From: Whitmania pigra
Lineage: Eukaryota > Annelida > Clitellata > Hirudinida > Haemopidae
DNA length: 64,000 bases
Reading direction: 5' to 3'
Assembly (NCBI GenBank): GCA_021613335.1
Contig: JAJTWR010000362.1
Location: forward strand, 68,501 to 132,500
Position numbers and translations under genes: made by a program. Of this stretch, positions 42,606 through 57,753 are shown in pieces. The notes beneath the pieces were generated by a model. That model searched no databases, had not been told where the DNA came from, and was given only the letters and a program-made list of their open reading frames with translations. Each line of letters begins with the position of its first letter. Position 1 is the stretch's first letter.

Positions 42606-45600
42606 CCACCACCACCACCATCACCATCATCATCATCACCATCATCACCATCATCATCATCACCTGTGAGGATGTGTTGTGAGAAGGATCCGTGCCTCTT
42701 TGACACGTTCTGGAGACTCAAAAGTCTTTCCTCTGTTCCAAGCTGAAGGTTCCTCCATCTAATTGTTAATTAATTAATTGTTAACTAGTTAACTATTAAT
42801 AATATTAATATAACATAATTATACACATATAATTGTTATCATCAATGGATGAATTTCAAAAGACTGAAACTACAAAATTGGAACAACATCACGACGATTA
42901 CAGAAACAACATAAAAATACAAAATATCATTAAATGTCGATCAACAAATGATTTCAAAGGACGATGTTGTCGTTGCACATGATGGGCAGGGTTAGGGATG
43001 TCATAAAAATATTTGGAAAATTGTAAAGCCCTTTTAAAAGCTCAATGTTATGCTTGAAGACATTAAATATATTCAAAATACAAAATACAAAACAGACAAC
43101 AACATTCAATACATTTGCATCAAAATACAAAACAAACAACCTTCTGGTCACATCCTCGAGCAGAGCGACAACGCGATGAGAGGCGACAACATCTCCAAGC
43201 TGATTGGCTGCGTCCTTGCACTGATCGACCTCACCTTGTATCGGGGCAATCTTCTGCTGGAATGCCTAAGTGCCATGGCAACGATAAGGATCCATATTGT
43301 TATTGTCACATAACAACTGTCATTACATCAGCACGATAAATCACTTCTAGTCTCGTAAAATCGTTAGAAATGATTTAACGACGAGGTCAATGAAACCGGA
43401 CGGAGACAAAAATGTCAGAGAAGGACGAAACGTCCGACGAAAGAGATGAACCACCTGCACAGCCATGATCTCCCTTTGGACGTCCCCGGTCTTTACGAGC
43501 TCCGGAACTGACAGCCAAGAAGAAGACTCTGCCTCCACGAGGGACAAGTGCTGGTTCACGTCGTCCAGAGAGTCTTGGAGGATTGTCATTTTCTAGAAGG
43601 AATAATAATAATTAGTAATTCTTAGTAATTTTATAATTTTTTTAATGATAACTAATCTCGCCCTATTTGATATTTAAATTGTTAAAAAACAAACATTACG
43701 TTGTAGTGCTTAAAAATTAATTGTCATTAAATTATTAAAAACAATCAGAAATATACGAACATAAGTGTACACAAGAAATTCACGAAATTACCAGTTTAAT
43801 TATTAAAACAGCCACTAACGAGCATTAATTATGTAATAATTAGTATCAATTGTAACCTTCAAGTTAAATAATAATCATTTATGACCTTCAACCTACTATT
43901 AATAATAATCAACAACATGTAATTTATTCCTAAACGCACCTCAATGGCTGCATCAAGTTCTATCGCCCTGTCTGCCGACATCTTCTGAATTCGAATCCAT
44001 TTCTTTTCCAGCTCCTTCGACAGTTCTTTGGCTGAAGAAATACATTTAAATGAAATTACTTTACTTGAATAATGTAATAATGCTCTAAATAAATGTGTAG
44101 TAATACTTTAAATAATAAAGATAGAAATACATTTAAATGAAATTACTTTACTTAAATAATGTAATAATGCTCTAAATAAATATATTACTCTATATAGTAA
44201 TACTTTAAATAATAAAGATAGAAATACATTTAAATTAAATTACTTTACTTGAATAATGTAAAAATTCTCTAAATAAATGTATTACTCTGTATAGTAATAC
44301 TTTAAATAACAAAGATAGAAATACATTTAAATGAAATTACTTTACTTGAATAATGTAATAATGCTCTAAATAAATGTATTACTCTGTATAGTAATACTTT
44401 AAATAATACAATCGTGAACAAACAATACTAATCATGAAAAATCAACAAATGCATAGATTGGAGTCCTAAAGATTGTAAGATTGTAATCGTTGACGTACCT
44501 TTATCGTCTGCTGGGTTCTTCTCTCGTTCGAGGGTCGACAGGACGTAAGGTCTCTGCTCGTTTATTCTGTCCAATAGGCTCTGAGGAAATCAAATTAATT
44601 AGCATTAGTACTGTTGTTGTAACAACAATATCATCAACATCATCACCATCATCTTCAATATTATTATTATTATTATTATTATTACTACCATACCAATTGA
44701 CCACAGTCTCTTATCTATTACCTGGAAGGCAGACTTCTGTGCCCTGACATTGTGAAGTTCATCTGAAATGGGAGGCTGGTTGGTCAGGGCATCCTCGATG
44801 CTCCTCGTGGCCAGAAGCTGCTCGAAGAGTTTCTGGTTGTTCTTACGTAGGGTCGAATCCCTCGATGAGAATTCGAAACCGATCGAACCCTGCTGTTGTT
44901 GTTGCTGCTGCAGTTGTTGATGTTGCTGGTGCTCTGACAGTTTCAAGCTGAGGATGCCAAAACTTGAAATTCAATCATCGTTTGGGATGCGATCGATCAT
45001 TGGTTATCAATTTAAAGCGCTCGCGAAGATTTGCTTATTCTAAAATTCTGAAAAATAAAACGCGCCCAAACTAACATGAGGTCATCAAGGTCATTCTTGA
45101 CTCTCTTCCATCTGTCACTGGCGTCATTTATTTGACCCTGGATTTGAGAGGGCATCTCGGGGTCTTGGGTCCGTTCGACGATCTGATTGGCTGTTGAGGA
45201 CAGAGACTTTATGAAGGACTTTCTGTCTGCAACCTCCCTCTTCAAATCCTGTTGAATTTTAAGTCATTTTTATTATGGATTTATTTTATTTTATTTTTAA
45301 AATTTTTTTATTTTAAATCCAGACATCGAATTAGTTAAATAAATGAGTTTGGATCAGATAAATTATAGTTTTTAACAAAAACACAATTTATTACAAAAAA
45401 ACAAACACTAGTGGTGTCATTTATGTAAACAACAGCAACAATTAATAATAATAACTTAATAAATTAATAATAACAACAACAACAACTCAAAACAACAGCA
45501 ACAATTAATAATAATAACTTAATAAATTAATAATAACAACAACAACAACTCAAAACAACAGCAACAATTAATAATAACAACTTAATAAATTAATAATAAC

Positions 45601-46025
45601 AACAACAACAACTCAAAACACAGCAACAATTAATAATAACAACTTAATAAATTAATAATAACAACAACAACAACTCAAAACAACAGCAACAATTAATAAT
45701 AATAACATAATAAATTAATAACAACAACGACACGAACAACTCAAAACTCTGCAACTTTACAACCTCGGCTGTCGTTTTCAACTGGTTCCTCTCCGACACT
45801 CCGGACACTTTGCCCTCCTTCTCGGACAAGTTGCCCAGGATCAATTCCACCCGCGTGAGCCACAGTTGGAGGTCCTTGGTGTCCACGTTGAACTTCCACT
45901 CCGCATCGTATTCGGGGTTGGTCTCGATTCTGCAAGTAATTTTAAAAGTGACGGCCTCACGACTGATGGATGAAACATTGACGATTGTTTCAACATTGGA
46001 ATTTTGGTTATAATTTTGATGATTA

Positions 46026-46060
<35 letters not shown>

Positions 46061-46891
46061 GTAAATGTAGCTACTTAATGCAAATAAATACAACTTGTTA
46101 GCTTAAATTCATAAATAAATAATCAAATGATAAAGCATTAAATCTAATCATTGGTGTTGTGAGAAAGGTCAGAGCGAAGACAAACCCGGACAGTTGTTGC
46201 CATCTGCTCCTTATTTTATTGGCAAGCGACTGGATTTTCTTCGGGTCGTCCGTCGGGTACTTGTTCGCCAGTCTGTGACAGAGTTCATCGACGGACTCGA
46301 CATGGTTGCTGAGGTCATTCATCTGGAACAGCGACACTTTATGCTTAACGACTAAACTGGTATAATAATCGCCACAATAGCACTTTATGATGCACGATAA
46401 TGATGATAATAGTTAGAAGACTTTTGGTGAGTTTGTTGCAGCATTTAACCATTTAATTCTGTCTTAATTCGTCTTTTTGTGAGCTTGGAACAACAACAGC
46501 TACACCAACAAGAGCAGAAACATCAACAACAACAATAGCAGAAACAACAACATCAAATCGACAAGTAGAAATAAAATAAAACCCCAAACAATCGTCGATT
46601 GCAGTCGTTAGCAAAACTAACCTGCACGTTGTTGTTGTTGTTGCTCCTGAAGAGACTCATCTTCCTCTCGAGTTCTTCAATTTCCTCCTCAAACTTCAGT
46701 CCGTCGTCCTTCATCTCCACGAGTTCCATCTGTCGATCCTTAATGTCCTGCATGGCCTTGTCCCAATTCTCGCACAGTCTTTTTGCTTCAAATGAGAATT
46801 TGGAGTCGGTTTAGAGGTTTTGCTCGCATTGCAGAATTTAAGCGGTTTGAATTATTCATTAGTTTATAGTGGATAATGATAATAATGATGC

Positions 46892-46926
<35 letters not shown>

Positions 46927-47302
46927 GGTAATATTAATTAAAGATTGTCATCTCGTTGTAACTTCGACTAACTCAACGCCTTCGTGTTTTGGCTCCAATC
47001 GGGATCGTGCTGCATGAGTTCCAGTTTTCCGACGAGTGTTTTGATGGATGGCATCATTGCCTGCAGTTCCTGGAGTTTTGTCTGAAGGAAGAAATCAGAT
47101 AATGTTAATTGAGGTTAGTTGAGATCAATTGAGGTCAGATGAGGTTAATTGAGGTCAGATGAGTTCAATTGAAGTTGGTTTTATCAAAGTTTAAAGAGCT
47201 ACAAACTTGATGGCAATTGGTTTGCAACAATCACAAATGAATAAAAAATATAACAATAATAACAATGATAATAATAATAATAATAAAAATAATAATAAGA
47301 AC

Positions 47303-47348
<46 letters not shown>

Positions 47349-48840
47349 TCAACAACAACAGCAACGACACCCACCTTCTCCTTCTGAACAGCTTCATCTA
47401 TTTCATTCATACTGCCAATCAAAATGGAATGTGGTTTTGCCTTTTCCATGATGACGGACATGAAATTGTTGAGGCCGGTTATGAATCTGAAACAATCATT
47501 TCAGATTTCCACATCACGAAAAAATATTCGGAATATTTGAATTAATTAAATTAATAATTAATAATTAATATGCCAGTTATGAATCTGACCAATCATTTCA
47601 GATTTCCACGAAAGAATATTCGGAACATTTGAAAGGACGAATCTAGCACCCACCTTTCCTTGTTCTGAGGCCCCGAAACAACTTGGGCTGACGGTTGGAC
47701 TTGCTTGGGGCCTGTCGGTTGGTGGTGGTAATGATGATGGTGTTCCACCTGAACCATCTCGTCGGGCATGGTGATATTCCAGTCCTTGTGGACGTTAGTC
47801 TTGTGGGCGACCGGATCCTCGGCTCCTCCCCTCGTGACTGTCTCTTCTTTCTGATTGGATGGCTTCACGACCCTGCTGTAGAGCGAGGCGGTCTCGACAT
47901 TGGCCTCAAAAACTTCCTCTGTCCCGTCGACTTCATCGGCCCTTTGCATCCTCCTGACTTCATTGAGAGCAGTCGAAACCGGTTTCCCGTTAGAGTCAAA
48001 GAAAATCTGCCTCTCCAGGGGTGTTTGGACTCGCAGTTCCGTAGTCGGGGTCCTTCTTTCGTCCGAGGGCTCGAGCGGGCTCAAACCGGACGAAGGCGGG
48101 GGTAAGTGAGAAGCTGGCAGAAGACTGGACTGAATCTTCTGCAACCTTCCGTTGATTCTCATCAGAAGGGGACTCGTGTCAGAGAGGAGTTGAGGGTTCT
48201 TGGACGATCGGATCTTTCGGGCGATCGCCTCCAGTTCTGCTTTCCTCTGCCGAGCCTGGTCCTTCAACGTCTTAAGAAAGTATTTTGGAGTGGTTAAAAA
48301 TTATTCCGAAAAATTACATTGCTTAATAAATTAATTACACATAATAACTATATTACTAACATATTGCAGTAACATATCACTTAATTATTAAATAATTTAA
48401 TCTAAATATTAACACATTATTTATTTAATTAGTAAAATAAATTAGTTAATTAAATTAAGTTATTAATCAAATTAATTTCATTGAATCATTATTGAATGAA
48501 TTAATTTAGGTTGAATGATTAAATTAATTAATTCAGTCACCTGGAGTTGCGACTCATCCATGCCGCTCGTCTTCGCTCCGTCCGTCCCAACCTTCGTCTC
48601 AGCGTCGTCCAACCAGCAGCTGATGTTGTCGATGTCCGAGTTGAACGAGTCCACGAGGTCGCCAGAGCTGCTGTTGCTGTTGTTGACGTCCGTCTGCTGC
48701 TGTTGTTGTTGTTGCTGGAGTTTTGACTTCAGCTCTGACTTGCAGACAATCCATCGAGACTGTAACGAAGCATTGATTATTTGGATGTTATTGCTATAAT
48801 ATGTAAAAGCTTTGTTTTTTTTTAATCATCATGAATAACA

Positions 48841-48872
<32 letters not shown>

Positions 48873-51455
48873 CGACTGAAATGGTCGGGCATTTTCTTGC
48901 CTGTAAATTGTTGACGACGTTCGAGATCTGCTCTGCGACCTCCAAGTCGCCTTGAACTTTGCGATCGTCCTTGACCTTGGCGAGCCTCTTGAGTTCGAGG
49001 TTGATCTCGTTCTCGAAGTTGTCTTCCTCTCTGACCAGTTTCTGGGGAGAAAAAGAAAGTGAAACCGAGGGCGGAGTTTTTTGAAAGGATGCCATCGAAA
49101 GAAATGCCGCCATTAATGCAGATGCTTTTGAAGCAGACAAAGACAAGCTCGGTCAAGCATGGATTTGGAAATGCAATTCATGGTGATCTAAGATGAATTA
49201 ATTTAAATTTAATAATATAATGATAATTACGAGTGGTTTAATTTTTAATCAACTTAATTTTTAATCAATACATGTCATGCCATCGAGACCTTAAGTTCCT
49301 CAACGTCGGCGATGTCAGCGTTTTTGATCTTCTCGAGGAATCTGTCGACAGACGTCAGGAGAGAAGGAGACACGAGGAAATCTGTCGACCTCTGATTGGC
49401 TGGAGGCACACTTTCCACTCCTCCCTACCAATTCATGGACCAATCAAGTGACAAATAAAGTATATCTTTTTATCTACTTGTGAATATGAGAATAATAGCA
49501 AATTTACAAGCAAAATGTAGTTATATAAATTCCAAATAAAATTAAAACTCAAGTACAATTTGGTCAGAAGATTTAATAATTAATGATTACACAATCAAGC
49601 ACAAATAAATGCTAACCGTGATAAATATAAATTACAATATTAAATATAAAAATTTAAAAAATATAACACGATAATAAATAACATAAAAAAACATAGTAAA
49701 CTGATAATAATAAATTATAATTAAAAATTACATGAAATTATAACCACCAAATAATTATCTCACTCTAGGTGCTGAGAGTTGATTCCTCCTATCCAGGAGC
49801 AGTCTGATGGCAGACGACAATTTTTCTTCCACTTCGGCAACGTCCACCGAGGGCTCCCTCATCGACCCTTCGACCGAAATCCGCGCCCACTGAGCCACAG
49901 CGTCCTTCAGGGTAGGGATGATCCCCTTCTTGTTGTTTGCTTCTGCCAACAGGGACTGGAGAAATTTTATAAGTTACGAGATTGTTAGTCGAGTTGATGA
50001 TGATGATGATGATGATAATGAGATAATAATAATGAGATAATTTATTCAGAATAAATTAATTGGGTGTTTTCCATCAGAGTTTTCATTTCAATACCATCCC
50101 TTTATGGTATATTGACTCCACCCCTTAAGGAATACAACTCTGCCTCTTATGAATATTAACATATTAACTCTTATCAACATAGTAACTCTTATTAACATAT
50201 TAACATAATAACTAACATATTAACATAATAACTAACATCGATGGCCACCACTTCCTCAGTTCTCCTGTCCAAACCACGGCTTTCCGAGTTGGAAGCGAAT
50301 CTCGTTTCGATCTTCGAGACGAGGTTCCTCACGTTTTCCAACTCCTTCGTGATCTTCCGAGAAAGTCGCAGGCACTTTTCCAGGCTTACTTTGCCAGTGG
50401 TGACCTTGAAGGAGATTTAAAATTAAAAGTAAAAAAAAGTAACGAGGTTTGATGAAGTAATTTTTTTTAAATTTTAATTTAGTTTAGACAAGATAAGGTT
50501 TAATTTATAAAAAAAACCAATTTAATAATTTAGATAGAATTTAGATTCAATTCAGATAAATGACAATCTTCCAACTTCACCAATTCAGTGTAAACAATCG
50601 AACGATCGGATGCGGAGACAAACCTGCGACCCGAGCTTGTTGTACTGCGACTTGATGGCATCGATTTGCGAGTTCAACCTGTTCGGGAATTCCACCTGCT
50701 TCTTGTCGACGACCTGCCTACCTGTCCTCACCACGTACTCGACGTCTGGCTTCAGTTCGCTCATTTTCTTGTAAAATTTCTGAAAAATAAAATATTTTTA
50801 TATTTATTTACTTTTTTTATTTCTTATTATTTCCAATTTTCAAAAATGTTTTCAATTGGTTTTGTTTTATTATTATTATTTAATCCTTAAACAAAGAAAA
50901 AAAACCAACAACAACAACAACGATGATAATAATAATAAATAATAAAACAACATTAATAAAAAACAATAAATTTAATATACATCATCATACACCTAATATA
51001 CATATTATCACTTAACAAATTATCATTAAACCAAATACAGCCGTAAAACCAAACTCAGTCGACGACCTGATAATGATCCAACTGCGACTGGATGTCTTCT
51101 GTTCTGCTTCCCCCGACGTCGAGCAATTGGATGTTGTCGTTGATTTCCTCGAGGACCCGTCGCACGAGACTCATCTTCGAGTCGAAGTCGGGAGGCTTCT
51201 CGAACCTCAGCAGTTTCTGCTTCACTTCGTCGAATTGTTTCTGCCACATGGTGTCAACATTGTCATTATTATTATTATTATTATTATTATGATTATTATT
51301 ATTATTATTATAACTAATGACTTTATTGTTATTCAAACCATTTTATTTTAATATTATTATTACCATTATCATTATCATCATCATCATCATCATTATTATT
51401 ATTATATTATAACTAACGACCTTATTCTTATTCAAACCCTTTTATTTTAAAATTA

Positions 51456-51486
<31 letters not shown>

Positions 51487-52283
51487 TATCGCTATCAATT
51501 TTAATATTACTTGAACTGTCATATTTTATCATTATTTTTGTTGTTGTTGTTGCTGTTGCTGCTGTTATCAATCGACAACCTTCAACAACTCGATTTGTTG
51601 CATCAGTCTGTCGGCAGCCTCGTGCTTTCCCTCTCTCCTGAAGACTCCAACGTCTCCGTCCAAACTGGTCAGGAATTCTTCTTGCTCCGCAAACTCTTGC
51701 ACCAGACTCTGCCAGATTAATTCGTTAATAATTAATTAAGAATTAAATTAATTAAGATTAGTACAAGGACAACGTCGAAATCTGAAGCAAATAAAAAATA
51801 ATAATAAACTATAATAACTAAAACAAATAATTAACATCTAAGTTAATTTGGCCCTTGCATACGCCTTTCACATTAAGCCTAGCAATCCGTCCCATCCAAT
51901 CAGCAGCAACCTTACATTCATCTCTCCGACAACCAACCAACCAACCAAGGAGCCCCACAGAGCCCTCAAAAAGTCATCAAAATAGGAATTGAAAAACTAT
52001 TTTCAGAATTTTCAGCTCTACTATTAAACCGTTTGCACCTGTCACACCAGAGGTGTTTGAGGGAAGCTCCGAGAAAAGTGTGGAAATAATTTATGTAATT
52101 AAAACTGGAGGTTGTTTCAAGTTAATGCAGCTATTGACTATAATCTAAATAAGTTAATTGCAATTATAATCACAATTACAATCTAAATAAGTTAATTTAG
52201 CACAAGCTACAGGCGAAAGGATATATGGAGTGAAAATGAGTAATAATAATAATAACAATAATAAAAATAATAACAACAATAAC

Positions 52284-52353
<70 letters not shown>

Positions 52354-54076
52354 TTAATAATAATAACAACAACAACAACAACAACAATAACAATAATAAC
52401 AAGCAACGACGACAACAGATACACACATGCAGCAAAACATTTAACGCAGCAAAGAATAAACTCTGACATTGTGCTCATCAGGGACATCTCCAGCGAGCAG
52501 GTCTGCCTCCAAGTGATGCTGAAGGGTGGCAGAGACCTCGGCCATCCACTGGGTCATGTCGATGATTCGACCCTCCCTGCTCTGAGCTGCACTTATTCCA
52601 TCCTCCAGGTTGCGCATTCTTTCTTTAGCCTTCGGGGTTCAAAGTTCAAGGTTAAAGGTTAAAGGTTAAAGGTTGTAAAGAGTAAGTGTGTCGTTAATTG
52701 TGCTGGTGTTTGGTTGAATGGTTACTTTGTGCGTGCGACTTTTGACTTTTATTTGCGAGCGTTCAAAATGTGAATTGAAAAGATTGAGTGAGGGTGCTTA
52801 TGAAAAAACAAAACACCAAATTAAAAAATGCAAAAATCGTCTTTAAGTAATTTAACATCGTTGAACATCTCCGAAAACAAAACCACCTGCGCAACGAGCG
52901 AAGCGTTCTTGGCCACGAAATCGTCAAAGTCTTCAGGCGGAGATGCGACGAGGGACGACGTGTGGAAGTGAGGAGAGAGTGAGGACAGGTGAGAGGAAAG
53001 CTCCTTCAGGTGTTCGACGTTCATCGAGTTTCGAGAACTCGTCAGGTTCTCCAGCAACTGAAAACGTGGGGCGTTGCGCGTTAACTAGTTAATGCCGTTT
53101 AACTGCTCGAAATGCTCGTACGTTCATTAAAACATATGTTGTAACAAAATAATAATTTTAACAATAATAATTATAACAATAGTATTAGCAATAAAACAAT
53201 ATTAATGTTAAAACTGATAATAACAATGTTGATGTTAAAAATGATAATAACAATATTAACGTTAGAAATGATAATAACAATATTAATGTTAAAAATGATA
53301 ATAACAATATTAATGTTAAAAATAATAATAACAATATTAATGTTAAAACTGATAATAACAATAACAATAACATTGATAATGCCAAAAAAAAAAGGTCCTT
53401 GTTCTGCTTCATACACATACAAGCATAACACATCCACATCCACACACATGCACAAACACACACAACAACAACAACAACAGCAACAAGCTCTCAAGTCATC
53501 CTTACATCGAGTTCCTCTGCCAATTCCTCTGCATCTCCTGAAGGTCTTGGCTTCCTGCTGAGGATTTTGCTCATCTGCTCCTGCCATCTCATCTCCTCCT
53601 TCATGACCGCTACAATCGATCAATCCATCAATCAATCAATCCATCAAATTAATGTGCTGTTCAATTAAAATTATTTTTTAATTCATCATTAAATTCTATT
53701 TATTTTTAAATAAAGAATCAAATTCAAATCAAATCAAATAAACAAGAAATGATAACAACAATTGATTTAATTAAATTTATTTGCAACTCCAAATCAAAAG
53801 TTAAAATTCAATTGATTAACAGATAAAAAAATTAAAATTAAAAAATCTCCTCACAGTTGTAGCGACTGACTGCCTGCACGGAGCTCGACAGTTGTTCCAA
53901 CTTGTCCTCCACCACCTTCCTCAGTCCTTTCCATGCTCGACCGACCTCGTTCCGCTTGATTTCCAGGGAAGGATCCGACGGTGCGGAACAATCCAAGTCC
54001 CTCTCCAGGGCATAGAGGACTGATTCTCTCTGGCTCAACTGTTCCAGTAGGTTCTACATGTGGTGTTAATAATAAT

Positions 54077-54110
<34 letters not shown>

Positions 54111-55849
54111 GTAATAATAATAATAATATATGTTCTTATTAATAATTAAAATAATCATAATAATAATGATGATGATAATAAAATAATAATAATAATAATA
54201 ATATGAACAATGACCTTACATTATAATATGAATAAGTTAATTAATATATTCAATAAACAAGATTATTCTTATTATTAAAATAATTATCATCCTCATCATC
54301 ATTTAACAGAGAGCCAGCCAATCACCTTGCTGGAATCTCTCCTCCTGGTCAATTCAATTGATGACCTTGCAGGTTCGGAGGGCAAATTGTTGACCTTTTC
54401 CTGCAACCACTTTACATTCTCCTCTGTCATTCTTATGACGGACTCCATTTTCTCGGATGACGCACGTCCTGCATTCGAACGAACATCAATGCCGTCATCG
54501 CCATAACTATTATCATCATCATCATCATCGCCATCACCATGACCATCATCATCAGCATCACAACCATCACCATCATTGCCATAAGTACCTTCTTCATCAT
54601 CCCGATCATCATCATTCATTTTAATCCTCTTTGTATGAATTGCTTCCTCGAGTTCCAAAGCATCGATTGATTCCGATTCAATCGATCCATCGGATGTCAA
54701 CCTCGAAGCCGTGATTGAACCGCTGCCGGAATCTCGGAGCTCGACACCGGAGTCTTCGATCTGGCATTCGAAATTAAGAATAAATCGATAAAGTAGAAGT
54801 TAATGAATACATTACTTATAATAAAGTAGCGTAAATACTCAAGTATACCTCGAGGTATAAACAAACAACCAACCAAACAACCAACCTCTCTACTCTTGGC
54901 CTCCATTACCTTGACGATGGCATCCCACCTGTCCTTAAGCACCTGCATGGTGTGATTGATCCTGTTGATGCTGTCCTCGTGTTCCGATATGTGCCTTTCC
55001 AGCGACGTCCCGATCGTCGACAGCTCGTCGAACTTCACCATCCATCTGTCCATTTCCAGCTCCAGAGACTGGTACAGGTGATAATGATGATGACGATAAT
55101 AATAATACTAATAATTATAATAATACTAATAATTATAATAATAATAATAGTAGTATTAATTAATTTGTAAGGCATAGCATCAGAAGCTAACTTAAAAAAG
55201 TTTTTAATGCTGGTTATTGTTCACAATTTGTTTATTTATTGTAAATATTTGTTTATCGCTATTACTTATCGTAAATATTCACTTATTTATAGCTTATGTG
55301 TTGTAATTGACTAGAAAATTATTAGCTAATGAATTATCTAATATAATAATTATTAACTAATAAATTAATTTTCTAATAAAACAAATAACAAAATAATCAT
55401 TCATAATTAACTTTAGACTTCACAACAACAAATGATGTTATCAAGAAATTCTTCATAAAAATCTTCATTAAAAATAAATAAACAAATCAATCGAAAACAA
55501 TTCAGCCAAACCTTCAACTCCCTCACTTGAGTCACTATGTCCTTGAACTCGGATTCCTTCTCGGCCTTCGTCTTAACCTTGGGATCGTTCAGGCGCAACT
55601 CGCAGGAGTCCAGCCATGCGGAAAATTCTTCTTTCCTTTTCTCGTACTCCGTCCAAAGGGTCACTCCCTCCTTGAGGTTGGCACAACTCTCCTCGACCCA
55701 GCGACAAACGACCGCCCATCGTCGTCCGAGGTTTTCAAGTTGCTTCTCCAGAACTTCGTAGGCTGGAAAAAGATTTTTAGTTCAAAAGGCCTGGAGGTTT
55801 ATAAATGTTGATTAACGATATTATTGAGTGATTGTTATCATTATTATTA

Positions 55850-55881
<32 letters not shown>

Positions 55882-55900
55882 ATTATTATTATTATTATTA

Positions 55901-55973
<73 letters not shown>

Positions 55974-57409
55974 GTTTGAAAATGAAAGATATCCTGCTTC
56001 CACTTTGATATTGGCAAAATAATTTTAATTCTTTGAAATCGAATTAAAATTCTTTAAAACTAAAAACCTTTCACTAAACAATTAATTACCAAACTGTTGA
56101 AAACCAAATCGAAGATTGATATGACAAAATAGGACCACCCACCATCATCCGAGCTTGCGTCGTCAACGACGACAACCATATTCTGCAACGAACTCACTTG
56201 TTGCTGCTGTGACTCGACCTCCTCTTGCAGGGCCTTCAGTTAATTGTTAACTAATTATTATTAATATTACTGTATGCTGAGGTAATATTATTATTCAAAT
56301 TATTATTATGCTAAAGTCATAATAATAACAATAATTAATTACTTAATAATAATTAATTAACAATAATAATATTACCAAGTAATATTCAAATTATTATTAT
56401 GCTACGGTCATAATAATAACAATAACAATAATAATAATAGTAATAATAATAACAAACATCATCATCATCATCATCATCAAATCCGCTCGTTGACCGACGT
56501 ACCCACCTTGTGGGCTTCGACTCTCTCCTGGAGTGAACCACTGTGCAGTACGACGGCAGAGTTGTCCATCATGTTCTCCATCCTCTTCAACCATGCAGAA
56601 AGATCATCCAACTGCTTCTGCTGGAGGTGAGTCAGTATTCTCTGGAGTCTGGCAGAGGTGTAATAATAAAAATGGTGTTTAATAATAATAATAATAATAA
56701 TAATAATTAATAATAATAATAATGATAATGATGATAATAATAACAATAATAATAATAAGTGATGATCACAATCATGTCATGATCCGTACTCATCAAATCG
56801 CATCCGAATCGAGACCAACCTCGTCTGCTTGTCCATGGCGTGAACTCTTAGCTCCTCCCACTGCTCGTTCAGCAACTTCATCTGAGCCTCGATCTCCTTC
56901 TCCGTCCACTCGGCCAACCTGTTCCTCCTCATCATCTCGTTTCCCCAGTCGAACAACTCCCCAACCTCGGCCTGCTTCTCAGTCAGTTGGATCATGAATT
57001 CCTGTGAGAATGAAAATAAAAAATAAAAATAATAATAACAACAATAATAAAATAAATTAAAAATAAAAATAATAATAATATTAATAATAATAAATATATA
57101 AATAAAATAAATTTGTTTTTGATGGATTCTTTGCTTTTGGCTTTCATTATTTTATTTTTGCTCTTGATTCTGAATTTTAAATCCGAGGCAGATTACATTC
57201 TAAATCGTGAAACAATCCGATAAAATTCATGAATAATTAAATAAAGTGGATAATAATTAATTTTAATGATAATATTTATAATGATAATAATAATGATAAT
57301 TAAATAGAAATTTAGCAGAAGACATGCACCGAACTGAACAGAATTGAGAAACATTGCAAAACAAAAACATCGAAAAATGGAAATCTCTATTTGGAAGAGG
57401 CAATTATCG

Positions 57410-57458
<49 letters not shown>

Positions 57459-57713
57459 TAACAATAATAATAATAATATAATAATAATAATAATGCAGAG
57501 CACAAAAGCACAATGAAAACATTAATTCGAGAATAACATGTTATTTCATAATATAATTCTCCAGGATACGTGTTATTTCGAGCCAAGGTTCAAAAGACAT
57601 AACAAGAACTTGGCAACTTTGAAAACAAAAAATTCCTTTGGAGTTTTAATCTCTCGAATATTACAAATATATAAAATCAATCTAATATCTTATTATTATT
57701 ATTATTATTATTA

Positions 57714-57753
<40 letters not shown>

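Noticed and set aside
54430..54620. Asp-rich extension of a dystrophin exon ([15 protein letters not shown])
   Set aside because: A GAAG|GTACTT donor at 54589 and an acceptor at 54469 remove it and keep the frame; the open frame is an ATC repeat in the intron.
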